From: Chloracidobacterium sp. UBA3360
Lineage (GTDB): Bacteria > Acidobacteriota > Blastocatellia > Pyrinomonadales > Pyrinomonadaceae
Assembly: GCA_002360555.1 (NCBI GenBank)
Contig: DEQS01000086.1
Span: 1 to 30,543 of the forward strand
DNA length: 30,543 nucleotides
Direction of reading: 5' to 3'
Positions within the stretch are counted from its first letter, which is position 1. Every line of letters begins with the position of its first letter. Below the pieces are notes generated by a model that did not search any database, was not told the origin of the DNA, and saw only the letters and a program-made list of their open reading frames with translations. Both the position numbers and the translations under genes were made by a program. This document shows, piece after piece, positions 29,085-30,543 of the stretch.

Positions 29085-29903
29085 CTAATCCTTCGTCTTT
29101 GCGTTTCGAATTAATAATCTAATCACCGCATGGTAAGACGCCAGGTAGAAATGAATCATCCACGAACACCAAATTTTTTCGTCATACTTTGAGGCTTGAG
29201 CGGGATTGTGGTGACGGATGTGGAAGTTATTTGCAATGTTAAACAAATCAGATTCGTCCTTCTTCCCCAGAACCTTTCCCAGATCACCTGATTTTTTCAG
29301 CCATTCAAAAACATCAGCTAATTCGCGGATAGCCTCTTTGCGCTGAGACAGATCTAAATCGCGATTTCGCCACTTTACAATCGCCAGCCGCACCTTGTCG
29401 TCTACATGAACTTTGTCAAAGGGTATAATTTCCGCAGTGAGTATCCCTTCCAATTCGGGATCCGAACTAAGAACACTTCCGTCGGGAGAAATTTCGTAAC
29501 CTTCCCGGTAATCTCGTAGGAACGAGTTTGCCAAATCTCGAAATTCTTGTTTACCGATGGTCTCATCATAGTCCAAGAAGTCGTAATAGTTGTAGCCGTC
29601 GGTATTCATCGGGACTAACTCTCCCGGCTTCGAAATGTGGTCAAATAGAAATTCTAACAGGTCAAATATTGAGTCCTCTGTCTGTAAGCCCTCCGGCCAG
29701 CTTCGAATTGGAAATGGACAAAATTGCAATGCTAGGCTCGCTAAACGCTTGGCGCTCTCTGGTATCGCGTGATCCGTGATTTCTAATTTCTCTTTAAAAT
29801 ACTGCTTCTTCTCAAAATATGTAAACAGGTCAGCTACCTTGAGATATAGGTTGCCTATATCAAGCGCCCGCTTACGATTTCGTGAAGAATAATATCGACG
29901 CAT
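29085..29903 (-). CDS. uncharacterised protein with HEPN-like C-terminal motif
   Basis: 272 aa, soluble and mainly helical. The C-terminus has NIANNFHIRHHNPAQASKYD (about 222-241) followed by WCSWMIHFYLASYHAVIRLL, a long helix. An Arg-His-His-Asn after a helix resembles the RNase-type motif of some HEPN-family antiphage proteins, but the spacing does not match the classical Rx4-6H and this is not a firm assignment. It converges with the nitrilase gene (33 nt apart), has no clear ribosome-binding site, and shares the AT-rich composition of the RT insert, so it probably travelled with it. Either a third component of the RT system or a separate defence gene is possible. Confidence 0.75.
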   Translation of the reverse strand: MRRYYSSRNRKRALDIGNLYLKVADLFTYFEKKQYFKEKLEITDHAIPESAKRLASLALQFCPFPIRSWPEGLQTEDSIFDLLEFLFDHISKPGELVPMNTDGYNYYDFLDYDETIGKQEFRDLANSFLRDYREGYEISPDGSVLSSDPELEGILTAEIIPFDKVHVDDKVRLAIVKWRNRDLDLSQRKEAIRELADVFEWLKKSGDLGKVLGKKDESDLFNIANNFHIRHHNPAQASKYDEKIWCSWMIHFYLASYHAVIRLLIRNAKTKD

Positions 29904-30004
29904 AAATCAGATTAAAGAATCTTACCCTATTTGAAGCTTTCCGAAAAAATCTCGCTGATTGCTCAATTCGATCCAGTACCAAATTAGGCATGAGCGGCCT
30001 AAGT

Positions 30005-30543
30005 CTATCGTTCGATGATCGAGCGATAGAGAGCTGTGTATTCGGCGGCGACGCTTTTGGCGGTGAATTGGGTGGCGAGGTGGTTGTTGTTGGTGGACAT
30101 TTTTTGGCGGAGATCGGGGTTGTCGAGGAGTTTGGTGATGCGCTCGGCGAGCGCGGTCGGGTTGCGGGGTTCGGTCCAGAGGCAGTTTTCGGGGTCGGTC
30201 ATGTAGTCGGCAGCACCGCGGATGCGGGTTGTGATGATGGGCAGCCCGGCGGCGATGGATTTTAGGATGACGATCGGCAGTCCTTCGTCGTGATAGGTCG
30301 GGAAGACGAACGCGGTGCTGTTTGCGTGAAAGGCGGCGGTTTCGGATTCAGGGATATAACCGAAAAATCGAACGCTCTCGGCAATGTCGAGTTCGGCGGC
30401 GAGGCTCTCGGCTTTCGCTCGAACCGGGCCGTCACCGAGGCAAAACAACGCAAATTCGCGGCCTGCACGGTTTAATTCACCACACGCAGCGATGACATCG
30501 AGCAGGCCTTTGGCCTCGACAAAACGGCCGCTGTAGAGCAGGA
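30005..30543 (-). CDS. GT4-family glycosyltransferase (5' end beyond window)
   Basis: The frame is open to the right window edge (about 178 residues visible, C-terminal donor half). It reads LLYSGRFVEAKGLLDVIAAC, then FALFCLGDGPVRAKAESLAA, VRFFGYIPESETAAFHANST and the EX7E region DEGLPIVILKSIAAGLPIIT, followed by RGAADYMTDPENCLW. These are standard GT4 motifs. An internal TTG at 30448 is not the start, since conserved residues continue upstream. High G+C shows return to host-like sequence. It shows that the RT insert lies inside a polysaccharide region. The 101 bp before it (29904-30004) hold nothing I can identify. Confidence 0.9.
   Translation of the reverse strand, partial: LLYSGRFVEAKGLLDVIAACGELNRAGREFALFCLGDGPVRAKAESLAAELDIAESVRFFGYIPESETAAFHANSTAFVFPTYHDEGLPIVILKSIAAGLPIITTRIRGAADYMTDPENCLWTEPRNPTALAERITKLLDNPDLRQKMSTNNNHLATQFTAKSVAAEYTALYRSIIER

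Noticed and set aside
30005..30448. Complete 147-aa glycosyltransferase starting at TTG 30448
   Set aside because: Conserved GT4 residues continue upstream in frame to the window edge, so this is a partial longer gene.

Overview
The window looks like a chromosomal segment of a soil or environmental bacterium of the Acidobacteria type (Blastocatellia-like is my best guess). Support for this is indirect: a large soluble Ser/Thr kinase fused to a TolB-like domain and TPRs, a big exopolysaccharide locus, an RND tripartite pump, moderately high G+C host genes, and short heptanucleotide tandem repeats between genes. No rRNA, tRNA, CRISPR or insertion sequence was seen.

Layout. (1) 1-5389, minus strand: a tripartite efflux operon, transcribed adaptor lipoprotein -> RND pump -> TolC-type channel (cut by the window start). 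(2) 5582-8913: a single-domain rhodanese converging with a small 2Fe-2S protein, then a Ser/Thr kinase/TPR protein whose upstream region carries heptad repeats in inverted orientation. (3) 8914-24664: a surface-polysaccharide locus. One minus-strand operon is asparagine synthetase-type amidotransferase -> glycosyltransferase -> DUF218/YdcF-like protein -> methyltransferase, with stop/start overlaps at the first two junctions. A plus-strand pair encodes a membrane-anchored beta-helix protein and a GT-like protein. A second minus-strand operon is FkbM-methyltransferase/flippase fusion -> deacetylase-fold protein -> heparinase II/III-type lyase -> two GT4 glycosyltransferases. Together these supply glycosyl transfer, modification, export and lyase functions for a polymer. 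(4) 24665-25206: a non-coding stretch with a long in-register heptad repeat array and a strong promoter for a small unknown gene. (5) 25618-29903: a visibly AT-richer insert with a reverse transcriptase gene overlapping (ATGA) a nitrilase-family gene, followed by a convergent unknown gene with a possible HEPN-like tail. This resembles a nitrilase-associated defence reverse transcriptase (DRT type 1-like) in split, two-gene form. (6) 30005-30543: the 3' part of another GT4 glycosyltransferase, so the insert is flanked by polysaccharide genes on both sides.

The most interesting item is the split RT-nitrilase module with its leader region and the neighbouring unknown gene. Secondary items are the FkbM-flippase fusion, the heptad repeat arrays, and a palindromic element that also encodes the end of the methyltransferase.
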